DNA of 48,328 bases. Origin: Dehalococcoidia bacterium (GTDB taxonomy: Bacteria > Chloroflexota > Dehalococcoidia > GIF9 > AB-539-J10). Location: NCBI GenBank assembly GCA_030606765.1, contig JAUWFX010000001.1, forward strand, positions 1 through 48,328, given 5' to 3'. The notes under the pieces are model-generated. The model saw only the letters and a program-made list of their open reading frames with translations, searched no databases and was not told where the DNA came from. Below are positions 1 through 9,300 of the stretch, piece by piece (the stretch's first letter is position 1; each line of letters begins with the position of its first letter). The position numbers were made by a program, and so were the translations under genes.

Positions 1-116
1 ACTTGCCCCCTTATTCATTATTTACCTAAAAGTGAGGAGGCATTCAGACTAGCCCTATCCGATATTAAATTGTTAAGGTACAGTTGTCCTGTGTCCATCA
101 TCAAACAAAAGGACAG

Positions 117-342
117 ATTGTGTCTTCAGGATCTGCCTCCCGCTTTCCGCTTTGGTTGCGCCTCAGTTCCCGCTCTGTTCCTCCTCAGTTCCCGCTCTGC
201 ACGCTCCGGTCCCTACAGCAGTGCGGCACGGAGCAAGGCACTTCCACGGCAACGGAGCGATGGCGTGATAGAGCGACAGAGCGGGAAACGACATAGGATG
301 AGCCTAGTCTCTGGAGATATGCTCTCCAGGCAACAAAACGAT
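117..342. repeat. Left arm of a long inverted repeat
   Basis: This stretch is the imperfect reverse complement of 8675-8980. Blocks kept in both arms include the sequence around GTGTCTTCAGGATCTGCC at one end, GCACGCTCCGGTCCCT in the middle, and GGATGAGCCTAGTCT followed by CTCTCCAGGCAACAAAACGAT at the other end. It contains a 7-bp perfect hairpin (CTGGAGA/TCTCCAG, 311-329). The two arms enclose the type I restriction genes and the HEPN-like gene. No transposase lies between them, so this may be a non-autonomous repeat or a recombination scar. Confidence 0.8.
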
Positions 343-1188
343 GGTCTGCGCACTTGCTTGTCCCGGCCAATGCAGAACGAGGAACTAAACAAAATGGTTA
401 TGAGCAACCAATTCCGGATTGTGATGCAATTCTATTGGTAATGCTAACTGTGAACACTAAAACTGGATACCGGCTTACTTACCCAGTTTCTGGAACCACG
501 CATTGGAACATGGAACCAGAAGTGCGAAGTTACAGAGCACAACTTATCAGCTACAAGTTCCAAGTTCCAGTTCCAACTCTAAATTAGAAGCTAAAACGAC
601 TACAAGTCAGAAGTTAGAGTTCAAACATGGAACTAAACCATAGGACTAGCGCGAAACTAGTCCAGAAACGGCTCGTCTGCGGCACGCTTAATCTATGAGG
701 CCCATGAGCTTCATGAGCCGAATAGGCTGAGTTCAAATACTAATAGTGGAGACTAGGATGAAGATGGGTGGAAATAGGGTAGAAACAGGCGGAACCAAGG
801 TGGAACCACAGTGGAAACTGGGGTGGAACTAAACTGGAAACTGGAGCAAAAAAGCGGAAACTCGAGTAAAGACAAGTGGAAAATGGAGTGGAAACTGAAG
901 TGGACTAAAGTGGAAATTGAAGTGGAACTAGGAAGTAAATTTTGAAAACAATTTGGTTGATTATCAAGTCACAAAACGATGGTTTGTGTAGTTAGGTAAC
1001 AAGAAGCTAAAATGTGCAGTCCGCAAATAGTTCATACTGCTCATCGGGTCTTATGGCCCACGGCTCTCGCTGATATCTGCCTTGCCTTCAAGTGATTGCA
1101 TGCCTTGTCTGAGAAGACATATAATATGGGCACTCTCACGGTGTTTCTTTGGCAACCTGATGTAACCTGCCAAACCAAAGGAGGTGTT
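343..1188. other. Gene-free region with degenerate GTGGAA-type repeats
   Basis: I see no convincing gene here. From about 764 to 930 a purine-rich unit of the type GTGGAA(A/C) recurs more than ten times on the plus strand with irregular spacing. From about 480 to 660 there are scattered GTTCCA/GGAACC words. Short open frames in this stretch have no ribosome binding site or recognisable product. The last 100 bases before hsdM presumably hold its promoter, but I could not pick out clear -35 and -10 boxes. Confidence 0.6.
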
Positions 1189-2673
1189 GTGTCTAAAGAA
1201 CTTACTCTCCAAGAACTCAAGTCCTACCTCTGGGAATCGGCTAATATCCTCAGAGGTAGCATTGATGCCGCTGACTTCAAGAACTACATCCTGGGCATAC
1301 TTTTCTTTAAACGGCTGAGTGATGTCTATGACGAAGAATATGAGAAACTCCTGGAAAAAGTGGGGTCAGAACTGGCTAGCAATCCTGACATGTATACCCG
1401 CTTTTACCGACCTGAGGGTTGCGCCTGGAATGACATTCTGAATGTCTCGGTGAACATCGGGGAGAAGATAAATCTTGTCTTTTCCAGAGTCACTATGGCT
1501 AACGCACCTAAGATAGACGGCATACTCGACCGCATAGACTTCGCTGACAAGACCAAGCTTAACGACGCTGCGCTGTCAAATCTGGTGCAGCATTTCAACA
1601 AGCACAAGCTGGGCAACAATAGTGTCTCTGGCGATATGCTGGGGCAGGCATATGAGTACCTGATAGAGCAGTTTGCCGATGATGCAGGGAAGAAGGGTGG
1701 TGAGTTCTATACACCCTCAATGGTGACCAAATTACTGATACTGATGCTCAAGCCTCACGAATTGGAAAGCATCTATGACCCCTGTTGCGGTTCTGGTGGC
1801 ATGTTGATTCAGGCAGCAAAATACCTCGTTAGTCGTGGAGGTAAACCTAACAAACTATTCATGTACGGCCAAGAGAAGAATTACAACACATACTTGATAG
1901 CTAAGATGAACATGGTTCTCCACGATTATGCCGATGCTCATATTGCACACGGCGATACCTTTGACGACCCCAAACATCTGGAGACCGGCAAGCTAAAGCA
2001 GTTTGATATGGTATTAGCCAATCCACCATGGAACTACCCAAATTGGCACTACGACATGTGGAAGAATGGAGACCCCCACAACCGATTTACGTTTGGATTG
2101 CCTCCAAAGGGAGCGGGCGACTGGGCATGGCTGCAACTAATGTATGCCAGCCTGAAACCCAAAGGACGGATGGGGATTGTGATGGATAATGGCGTGCTCT
2201 TCCGGGGGAATTCGGAGGAAAGGATACGTAAGGAGTTTCTGAAGAGAGACCTGATTGAAGCGGTGATTGGCCTACCTGCCAACCTGTTCTATGGGCCCAG
2301 TTCACCAGGATGCCTACTGTTTTTCAATAACACCAAACCGGAGGAACGCAAGGGAAAAGTGCTGTTCATTGATTCCAGCAAGGATTACCTGGAGGGCAAA
2401 GCCCAGAACTTCCTGCGGCAGGAGGATATTGAAAAGACCGCCAGCACTTTTGACGCGTTCGAGTCGGTGGAACGCTACTGCGCTGTCGCAGGATTGGACG
2501 AGATTAAGGAGAACGACTACAACCTCAACATCTCTAGGTATGTGGACACGACCGAGCCGGAAGAGCTGGTGGATATTTCAGAGGTCATGAAGAATCTGAG
2601 AAGCCTGCAAGCAGAGAGGACAAGTGTGCAGAACAAGTTGGATGGATTTCTAAAGGAGCTGGGATATCAATGA
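1189..2673 (+). CDS. hsdM: Type I restriction enzyme, modification (M) subunit
   Basis: HsdM is the N6-adenine methyltransferase subunit of a type I restriction-modification complex (M2S for methylation, R2M2S for restriction). It transfers a methyl group from S-adenosylmethionine to the adenine specified by HsdS. The GTG at 1189 is chosen because AAAGGAGG lies 5 bases upstream and the protein then begins in the usual HsdM N-terminal helical domain. The frame stays open upstream to a TTG at 1096, but that extension looks non-coding. From this start it is 494 residues, normal for the family. The AdoMet-binding motif DPCCGSGG is at residues 197-204 and the catalytic NPPW at 278-281. The stop overlaps the hsdS start by 4 bases (ATGA), so the genes are translationally coupled. 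Confidence 0.96.
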   Translation: MSKELTLQELKSYLWESANILRGSIDAADFKNYILGILFFKRLSDVYDEEYEKLLEKVGSELASNPDMYTRFYRPEGCAWNDILNVSVNIGEKINLVFSRVTMANAPKIDGILDRIDFADKTKLNDAALSNLVQHFNKHKLGNNSVSGDMLGQAYEYLIEQFADDAGKKGGEFYTPSMVTKLLILMLKPHELESIYDPCCGSGGMLIQAAKYLVSRGGKPNKLFMYGQEKNYNTYLIAKMNMVLHDYADAHIAHGDTFDDPKHLETGKLKQFDMVLANPPWNYPNWHYDMWKNGDPHNRFTFGLPPKGAGDWAWLQLMYASLKPKGRMGIVMDNGVLFRGNSEERIRKEFLKRDLIEAVIGLPANLFYGPSSPGCLLFFNNTKPEERKGKVLFIDSSKDYLEGKAQNFLRQEDIEKTASTFDAFESVERYCAVAGLDEIKENDYNLNISRYVDTTEPEELVDISEVMKNLRSLQAERTSVQNKLDGFLKELGYQ

Positions 2674-3947
2674 GGACAACATTCAAGGAAACCAAGATTG
2701 GCCGGATACCGGAGGAGTGGGAAGTTGTAAGACTTGATAGCGTTTGCCTTGGTAAAGCTGAATATGGTGCTGGGGAAAGTGCAACAAAGTATGAAAATGG
2801 TCTAGTAAGGTACGTTAGGATAACTGATATCAACGCTGATGGAACACTTAATAATGATGCAGTAGGTATCTCACCAGAAAAGGCTAATAAGTATATTCTA
2901 AGGGAAGGGGATTTTCTCTTTGCCAGAAGCGGTTCTATTGGGCTGACTTATCTCTACGACGCACGCGATGGAGTATGTGCTTTTGCTGGCTATCTCATAA
3001 GATTCAAGCCAAGAAGAGAGCAACTTCTTCCTATGTTCCTGAAGCACTACTGCCATTCAGCAATATATCGGAAGTGGGTTCACTCAACTGCCAGGGCGAC
3101 AGCACAGGCCAACATCAATGCGACTGAGTACTCTGGGCTTCTCATTATGCTACCTCCCCTTCCTGAACAGCGTAAAATCGCTGAAATCCTCTCCACGGTT
3201 GATGAGACTATCGAAAAGACGGATGCCATCATCCAGGAGACCCAGCAACTGAAAAAAGGGTTGATGCAGAGACTCTTTACCGAAGGGATTGGGCATACAC
3301 AGTTCAAAGAGACGAAGATTGGGCGGATACCGGAGGAGTGGGAGGCTGCAAACCTATCGGAACTATTTGATGTTATTGATGGTGACCGTGGTATTAATTA
3401 TCCTAACTCAGATGAACTGTTCAGTCGTGGTTATTGCGTCTTTCTAAATGCAAAAAATGTTACAAAATCGGGGTTCAGATTTGATGAAATACAATATATC
3501 AGCCAACAAAAAGACGAAGCAATGGGTAAAGGGAAGCTGACGAAGGGTGATTTAGTATTAACAACAAGAGGAACTTTAGGCAACTTTGCATATTTTGATG
3601 ATACAGTGATTTTTGACAATCTACGGATTAATTCAGGCATGGTTATACTACGCGCGTTAAACAATATTTTTGCCAGATACTATTATGAGTATTTGAATTC
3701 TTATTATATGCAGAATCAGATTGAAAGGCTTGCATATGGCACTGCTCAATCACAATTAACTGTTGGTGGAATTCTAAAATTGGCAATTCTTGTTCCTCCG
3801 GTCAGTGAGCAGAAACAAATAGCTGGGATTGTTTCCGAAATAAATAATAACATAAAGTCAGAGCAGGCCTATAAGGCAGAACTTAAGCAGCTCAAGAAAG
3901 GTCTGATGCAGGTGCTCCTCACTGGAAAAGTCAGGGTGAAGGTCTGA
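2670..3947 (+). CDS. hsdS: Type I restriction enzyme, specificity (S) subunit
   Basis: HsdS selects the bipartite DNA target of the complex through two target-recognition domains joined by conserved helices. Both halves open with the same motif, GRIPEEWE, at residues 11-18 and 218-225. Each recognition domain ends at a conserved helix start (LPEQRKIAEIL near residue 165, VSEQKQIAGIV near 375) followed by a coiled spacer ending in LKKGLMQ. The 425-residue length is normal for a two-domain subunit. The second recognition domain (about 3360-3880) is visibly richer in A and T than hsdM, hsdR or the first domain, which suggests it was exchanged from another source. The gene overlaps hsdM by 4 bases and hsdR by 1 base (TGATG). 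Confidence 0.96.
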   Translation: MRTTFKETKIGRIPEEWEVVRLDSVCLGKAEYGAGESATKYENGLVRYVRITDINADGTLNNDAVGISPEKANKYILREGDFLFARSGSIGLTYLYDARDGVCAFAGYLIRFKPRREQLLPMFLKHYCHSAIYRKWVHSTARATAQANINATEYSGLLIMLPPLPEQRKIAEILSTVDETIEKTDAIIQETQQLKKGLMQRLFTEGIGHTQFKETKIGRIPEEWEAANLSELFDVIDGDRGINYPNSDELFSRGYCVFLNAKNVTKSGFRFDEIQYISQQKDEAMGKGKLTKGDLVLTTRGTLGNFAYFDDTVIFDNLRINSGMVILRALNNIFARYYYEYLNSYYMQNQIERLAYGTAQSQLTVGGILKLAILVPPVSEQKQIAGIVSEINNNIKSEQAYKAELKQLKKGLMQVLLTGKVRVKV

Positions 3948-6889
3948 TGTATTCGGAACTGAAACAGGTCGAAATCCCTCTGGTAAAAACCCTCCAGAAG
4001 CTGGGGTGGGAGTACATCTCGTCCGCTGAACTGGAGGAGCTCCGTGACTCCTACGACAATCCCTTCATCACCCCTCACCTGAAGGAAGCCATCGTCAAGC
4101 TGAACGGCGAAAAAGGCATCACCGAAGAACACGCTGATGCTATTATCCACAAACTGCAGCGCATTGACAGCAACGAAGAATTCAGTAAATGGCTCAAGGG
4201 CGACCAGTCTTTCAAACCCAGCCAGTCGGAAAACGCCGTAACCATCCGCCTCATCGATGCGGACAATCTTCAAAACAACCGCTTCACTGTCACTAACCAG
4301 CTCAAACAGACCATCACCCACGGCATAATCGAGAATGAAAAGCACATCATCCCGGATATTGTCATGTTCATCAATGGGATTCCCCTCACGGTCATAGAAT
4401 GCAAGATGCTTTCCACCGAGGAGTCCACCTACCAGGAAGGCATAAAGCAGTTGGAACGCTATCAGAAGCACAGCCCCAGGCTGTTCATATCGAACTGCTT
4501 TAACGTTGCTACTGATGGCCATATCCTGAAGTATGGGGCAACAGGTTCATCCTCAGGATATTTCTTCGAGTGGAAGGACGATAGTGGACTGCCAGCTGAT
4601 TTTGATGAATCCCGGAGCGAGTTTCAAACATTCGAGACAGGTAAGGAATACAATCCTTATATCGACAGGGCGATTTATGGTCTCTTCAATCATCAGGCCT
4701 ATGTTGACCTCATTCACAATTTCATTGTCTTTGAAACCTCCGAAAACGTGACCATAAAGAAGATAGCTCGTTACCAGCAATTCCGAGCCACTAACAAGAT
4801 TGTGAACCGGGTCTTGCATGACGCTATGAGAACCGGCCTTGTCTGGCACACGCAAGGCAGTGGGAAATCGCTCACCATGTTATTTACCGCTTGGAAGCTG
4901 CGCAAGAACCTAGCATTGAAGAATCCCACCGTGCTTATCATTGTCGACCGCAAGGACTTGGATAACCAAATAACCGGTACCTTCATATCGTCTAAACTGC
5001 CCAACACTGTCAGAGCCAATTCCATCCGGGATTTACGGGACAAGCTGAGGCATGACCGCCGGGAAGTCATCATCACCACTGTTTTCAAATTCAGTGAGCT
5101 GAGAGATATCCTGGTGGAAAGGGAAAATATCATCGTGCTGGTCGATGAGGCCCACCGTAGTCAGGAAGGACTCAACGCAATTGAAATGCGGGGGGTATTA
5201 AAGAATGCGTGCTTCATTGGCTTTACTGGCACGCCGATTGACAGGAGTGACCGCAATACCCACCGCAATTTTGGGATGCGTCCTGACGGACAGATTGAAC
5301 GGTATCTTGACCTCTACAACATCCGTCAGTCGATAGAGGATGGAGCCACGGTTCCAGTTCATTACCAACTGCGTAATACGAAATGGCATCCGCCCGATGC
5401 AGACATGGATAAAATCATCGAGGATGAGTATTCATATCTGGATGATGAAACCCTCGACGAACTGAAGACGAAGGCAGCTACCTACGGCACCTTCATGATG
5501 AAGCCGGAGCGACTGCGTTCCATAGCTGAAGATATTGCCAGCCATTTCAAGGAACACGTGACTCCAAATAAATATAAGGCTCAGGTGGTATGCTTCACAC
5601 GCAGGGCATGCGTGAAAATCAAGAACCATCTGGATGAATTGCTTGGGACTGATGTTTCAGACATCATTTACACCGGAGCACAGAATGATGATGACGAACT
5701 GCGAAAATATCACTATTCATCGGAGAAGCAGAAGGAAGTTATCAGCAATTTCAAGAACTCAGAACACCCACTGAAAATTCTTTTGGTTCAGAGCATGCTG
5801 CTCACCGGATTTGATGCCCCAGTGGAGCAAGTGATGTATCTCGACCGACCCGTGAGAGACCACACTCTCCTGCAAGCTATCGCCCGAACCAATCGGCCAT
5901 ACAAGGACAAGCAATGCGGGATTGTCATTGACTACTGCGGCATACTAAAGCATCTGGATAAGGCCCTGAACTTCAACGAGAATGAGATTGAAAGCTGCCT
6001 GATAGACTTTGATGAATTGAAGCGTCAACTCCCTGACCTGATAGATGAATTCAAGAATATCTTTTCTGGGGTTGATATTGCGAATCTTTGGCAATGTCTG
6101 AAGCACATTGAGACTAACAAACTCGAATCCAGAGTCAATGATGGCTACAAGAAACTGCAAGTGACCTATGAGACCATTGCACCAGACCCGTTCTTGCTGG
6201 ATTATCATCAGGATTACAAATGGGCAACGGAACTCGTGGTAGCTCTTCGTCAGATGAATGGAAACAAGAAACCCGACGTGAGAGACTATTTGGCTAATAC
6301 CCAGCGACTCATCCAAGAACACGTTGACATCAGCAAGATAGACCAGACTGCTCCCATTTTCGTGGTGGACGATAACTACTTACGGAGAATCGATGAGTTG
6401 CCGCCGGACAGGGAGCAACGAGAAGTATTACTAGAGAAGCGTCTACGGGCACTTCTTATAGTCAGGCTTGGAAATCTGCCAGTTTATCAGACCCTCATGG
6501 AGCACCTAGAGGCCATAGTGGCCCACAAAGACCAGGAGATGCAAGACACCTTGGAACTGCTAACGAAACTCACGGGCAATCTGAATGCGGCCATCAAGGA
6601 AGAACAGGCGATGGGTCTTTCCAAGGGCGAGATGGCTATCCGTCAGCTTGTCAACGAAAAGGTTCCATGCGATGAACCGGACGAACTGGCATCCCTGCTA
6701 AGCAAAGTGGTAAATGAACACACCTTTGAGGGGTGGCAAGTACAACCGAGTGTTTATGCCAGCATTAAGAGGGATATTATCATTGAGCTGGCGAAATATT
6801 CCAAGGAGCACTCGGAGGTAGGCCTAAACCCTGATGATTATTCAAATTTCAGCCAAGAGGCTATGAAATACGTGGAGAGGCATTTCTGA
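3947..6889 (+). CDS. hsdR: Type I restriction enzyme, endonuclease/translocase (R) subunit
   Basis: HsdR translocates DNA using ATP and cleaves unmethylated DNA far from the recognition site. At 980 residues it is full length and intact. The N-terminal nuclease domain has the PD-(D/E)xK hallmark ECK at residues 151-153. Then come two RecA-like motor domains: Walker A GSGKS at 304-308, motif II DEAH at 400-403, motif III TGTP near 427, then CFTRRA, SMLLTGFDAP and the arginine finger motif QAIARTNRP. The C-terminal helical region is where HsdR normally contacts HsdM. Its ATG overlaps the hsdS TGA by one base, and its stop overlaps the next gene in the same way, giving a tightly coupled four-gene operon. 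Confidence 0.97.
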   Translation: MYSELKQVEIPLVKTLQKLGWEYISSAELEELRDSYDNPFITPHLKEAIVKLNGEKGITEEHADAIIHKLQRIDSNEEFSKWLKGDQSFKPSQSENAVTIRLIDADNLQNNRFTVTNQLKQTITHGIIENEKHIIPDIVMFINGIPLTVIECKMLSTEESTYQEGIKQLERYQKHSPRLFISNCFNVATDGHILKYGATGSSSGYFFEWKDDSGLPADFDESRSEFQTFETGKEYNPYIDRAIYGLFNHQAYVDLIHNFIVFETSENVTIKKIARYQQFRATNKIVNRVLHDAMRTGLVWHTQGSGKSLTMLFTAWKLRKNLALKNPTVLIIVDRKDLDNQITGTFISSKLPNTVRANSIRDLRDKLRHDRREVIITTVFKFSELRDILVERENIIVLVDEAHRSQEGLNAIEMRGVLKNACFIGFTGTPIDRSDRNTHRNFGMRPDGQIERYLDLYNIRQSIEDGATVPVHYQLRNTKWHPPDADMDKIIEDEYSYLDDETLDELKTKAATYGTFMMKPERLRSIAEDIASHFKEHVTPNKYKAQVVCFTRRACVKIKNHLDELLGTDVSDIIYTGAQNDDDELRKYHYSSEKQKEVISNFKNSEHPLKILLVQSMLLTGFDAPVEQVMYLDRPVRDHTLLQAIARTNRPYKDKQCGIVIDYCGILKHLDKALNFNENEIESCLIDFDELKRQLPDLIDEFKNIFSGVDIANLWQCLKHIETNKLESRVNDGYKKLQVTYETIAPDPFLLDYHQDYKWATELVVALRQMNGNKKPDVRDYLANTQRLIQEHVDISKIDQTAPIFVVDDNYLRRIDELPPDREQREVLLEKRLRALLIVRLGNLPVYQTLMEHLEAIVAHKDQEMQDTLELLTKLTGNLNAAIKEEQAMGLSKGEMAIRQLVNEKVPCDEPDELASLLSKVVNEHTFEGWQVQPSVYASIKRDIIIELAKYSKEHSEVGLNPDDYSNFSQEAMKYVERHF

Positions 6890-7458
6890 TGGCGAATTCC
6901 AACACTGTTGAGATTGATAGTGTGGGGCCGGTTCTGTTTGAACGCAGTAAGCGGGCCAAACACGTGAACATCTCCGTGAAGCCGTTCACAGGGGTTCGGG
7001 TTGCTGTTCCTGATGGATTGTCCTTCCAGAAAGCCGAGGAATTCGTCTATGCCAAGACGGATTGGATACAGAGGCACCTGTACAGGATGAAGCAATATGA
7101 AAAAGAGAACAAAATTGTCTCAGCCGATTCTGTCGATATTGAGAGGGCGAAAGCCAAACGGAAGCTAACGAGAAGGCTCAAACACCTGGCAGAGAAACAT
7201 GGATTCACCTTCAACAGGGTATTCATTCGGAATCAGAAGACGAGATGGGGCAGTTGCTCTCACAGAAACAACATCAGCCTGAATATGAAGATTATCCGCC
7301 TGCCGGAAGAACTGATGGACTATGTGATTATGCATGAGCTTGCTCATACTCGGTTCAAGAACCATAGCAATGACTTCTGGGCTGAGCTCACTAGGTTGGT
7401 GGGAAATGGGAAGGGCATGGCGTTAAGGTTGAGGGAATATGGGGTGGGGTTGTTGTAA
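6889..7458 (+). CDS. YgjP-type (DUF45) zinc metallohydrolase accompanying the restriction operon
   Basis: This is a 189-residue member of the YgjP/DUF45 metal-dependent hydrolase family (gluzincin fold, related to SprT and WLM proteins). The zinc-binding HELAH motif is at residues 149-153, and the conserved RWGSCS motif lies about 30 residues upstream of it. The ATG overlaps the hsdR stop by one base, so it is translated as part of the hsd operon. Such genes often sit directly after hsdR in other genomes. Their role in restriction is not established; a proteolytic role controlling HsdR is one possibility, which I infer only from this association. Confidence 0.88.
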   Translation: MANSNTVEIDSVGPVLFERSKRAKHVNISVKPFTGVRVAVPDGLSFQKAEEFVYAKTDWIQRHLYRMKQYEKENKIVSADSVDIERAKAKRKLTRRLKHLAEKHGFTFNRVFIRNQKTRWGSCSHRNNISLNMKIIRLPEELMDYVIMHELAHTRFKNHSNDFWAELTRLVGNGKGMALRLREYGVGLL

Positions 7459-7656
7459 TAACGGTTCAAAATGGGTGAATGGGTAATGATCTGCCCAGAA
7501 TAATCGTACCGCCTCTTAAACTAGAATTAACGGCACATTATTTAATTTATTGGGCCAACAATTCGTCATGTTGTTACTCACTCCTTAAAAGGGGGTCGCT
7601 TGAATTGAGCGGTCTCTTCTCCTAAGGCTAAAGTGGTGCTACAATTAGCTTTAATT

Positions 7657-8634
7657 ATGCCCTTATACAACTTCAGACTCCGATTCAATTTTGCCGAGGG
7701 GTATCGAATCGACTCCGATGTAGAGGAGATTGAACTCCTAGTCTCGCCGCTCGGAGAGCGCATCAGGTTGCGCAGTGGTGCCATCGGAACGCCAATAAAA
7801 GACCACAATCAAGCTGCCGTTTTAGGGGGACCATACACCTCGAAAGATCAAGCCAGAGAGGCTGCCGAAAAATCTAAACGTGCGCTTCTTTACTGGGCTA
7901 TCGATCAGCGCTTAGGCATAGATTTTGGCGATGGAAAACAACGAAGTGGTTTCACGAAAGCAGGGTTAGCTATGCTACAAAAACAACAAGGATGCTCTTT
8001 CAGGAATGATATACATGGCATTGACGTCTATGAACATGTTGAAAATCTAAGGTTTGCTTCCTTCAATGCGAAGGCAACTGTAGGTAAGTATCCACCTAAA
8101 TTGATAGATACCTTCCAACGCGAATACCTTCACACGCGGCATCTTACAGAAAAGCAGGTGCTCGCAAGTGAAATTTACGCAAGCTCCTTCTTTGATGTAT
8201 CCCCCCGCAGTCGTTTCATCACGCTCGTGACAGCAGTCGAGGCACTCTTGGAGCGGCCAAAGCGCCCTGGCGTGGTAGAAGAATTGGTGAAAGAGTTTAG
8301 AGCTAAGACGCAGCTATCAAACGTAAATGAGCAGACGAAGAAGTCAATTATTGACAGCCTTGGAGATTTAAAGCGTGAATCGATTACGCAGGCTGGGCGT
8401 AAGCTTGCTGGTCGCTTAATCCCTAATGAGCTTTTTGATGGACAGTCATCCGCTAATTTCTTCACTCGCTGCTATAAGTTGCGAAGTCAGATACTTCATC
8501 GTGGCAAGGCAGAGGACGGATTAGTGGACATGTTGCACCTTGCCAATGTTATGGAAAGTTTTGTTGCTGGGCTTCTGCTTGCGGCGTTGAAAAGTGCGCC
8601 TCAACAAGGCACTGGTGCCGACGATGGTAATTAA
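7657..8634 (+). CDS. Hypothetical protein with HEPN-like C-terminal region
   Basis: The family is not recognised with certainty. From the ATG at 7657 it is 325 residues; a GTG at 7633 would add eight. There is no signal peptide or membrane segment. The C-terminal third has the look of a HEPN all-helical domain: a helix with FITLVTAVEALLE and then RSQILHRG, giving an R-x4-H motif at residues 276-281, which is the RNase active-site pattern of HEPN proteins. The N-terminal part (PLYNFRLRF...) is a beta-rich region of unknown role. It lies 174 bases after the metallohydrolase and just inside the right arm of the inverted repeat, so it travels with the restriction genes. HEPN proteins in such settings are often abortive-infection RNases; that function is inferred here. 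Confidence 0.7.
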   Translation: MPLYNFRLRFNFAEGYRIDSDVEEIELLVSPLGERIRLRSGAIGTPIKDHNQAAVLGGPYTSKDQAREAAEKSKRALLYWAIDQRLGIDFGDGKQRSGFTKAGLAMLQKQQGCSFRNDIHGIDVYEHVENLRFASFNAKATVGKYPPKLIDTFQREYLHTRHLTEKQVLASEIYASSFFDVSPRSRFITLVTAVEALLERPKRPGVVEELVKEFRAKTQLSNVNEQTKKSIIDSLGDLKRESITQAGRKLAGRLIPNELFDGQSSANFFTRCYKLRSQILHRGKAEDGLVDMLHLANVMESFVAGLLLAALKSAPQQGTGADDGN

Positions 8635-8674
8635 AATTTGACATTAATGGCCCTGTTCATTCCGTATACAATTC

Positions 8675-8980
8675 ATCGTTTTGTTGCCTGGAGAGTATAT
8701 CATCATAGACTAGGCTCATCCTACGTCGTCTACCGCTCGACCGCTCGGTCGCTCCGTTAGATGGAAGTGCCTTGTTCCGTGCCGCACTGCTGCAGGGACC
8801 GGAGCGTGCAGAGCGGAGAGTGGAGAGCGGAGAGTGGAGAGTGGAGAGTGGAGAGTTGAGAGCGAAGAGCGCAGAGTACAGAGCGGAAGTGAGGCGGCAC
8901 AGAGCAAACCGAGGCGCCACAGAACGGAAACTGAGGCGGAAATCAAAGCGGAAACCGGGAGGCAGATCCTGAAGACACAA
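8675..8980. repeat. Right arm of the long inverted repeat, with internal purine heptad repeats
   Basis: This is the reverse complement counterpart of 117-342. It is longer because of an expanded purine-rich tract at about 8807-8885, where units of the form GGAGAGT or GGAGAGC repeat with a spacing of about seven bases. Small open frames across it are made only of this repeat and are not considered genes. The outer edge ends near GAAGACACAA. I could not identify a target-site duplication beside either arm. Confidence 0.8.
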
Positions 8981-8982
8981 TT

Positions 8983-9300
8983 TGGCTAATTGTGCAACTT
9001 CTTTTCACGAATGAAAGCCATTTTCGTTCCCCGGCGCTATGAATTTGCCCCACTTTTCGAATCCTCTGCAGACTCCATCAGAGTGCCTACGAATTACGAC
9101 TTCTAGCCCCGGAAACTGCCAGTGGGGCTGATTTTGGGCACCATCTCAAAGCCGGGGATTTACCTAACAAGGCCTGTAGTTGCATTTATACGCCATTTGC
9201 GTTTCAACACGACCTTTAGTAGTATTTGGTATGAAAATAAGAATGAAGAACTGAGCAACACTAATAGACATTACTAAACTTGATTGATAGGGGGGTAGAT
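8983..9300. other. Intergenic region before the ATPase/DUF3226 pair
   Basis: No gene is seen. A short inverted pair AGCCCC/GGGGCT lies at 9105-9129. A plausible promoter for the following gene is TTGCGT at 9197-9202 and TAGTAT at 9220-9225 with a 17-base spacer. A run of six G residues just before 9301 serves as the ribosome binding site of the next gene. Confidence 0.4.

Noticed and set aside
3869..4522. Minus-strand frame of 217 codons overlapping hsdS and hsdR
   Set aside because: It is wholly antisense to well-supported hsdS/hsdR sequence, has no family features and no ribosome site.
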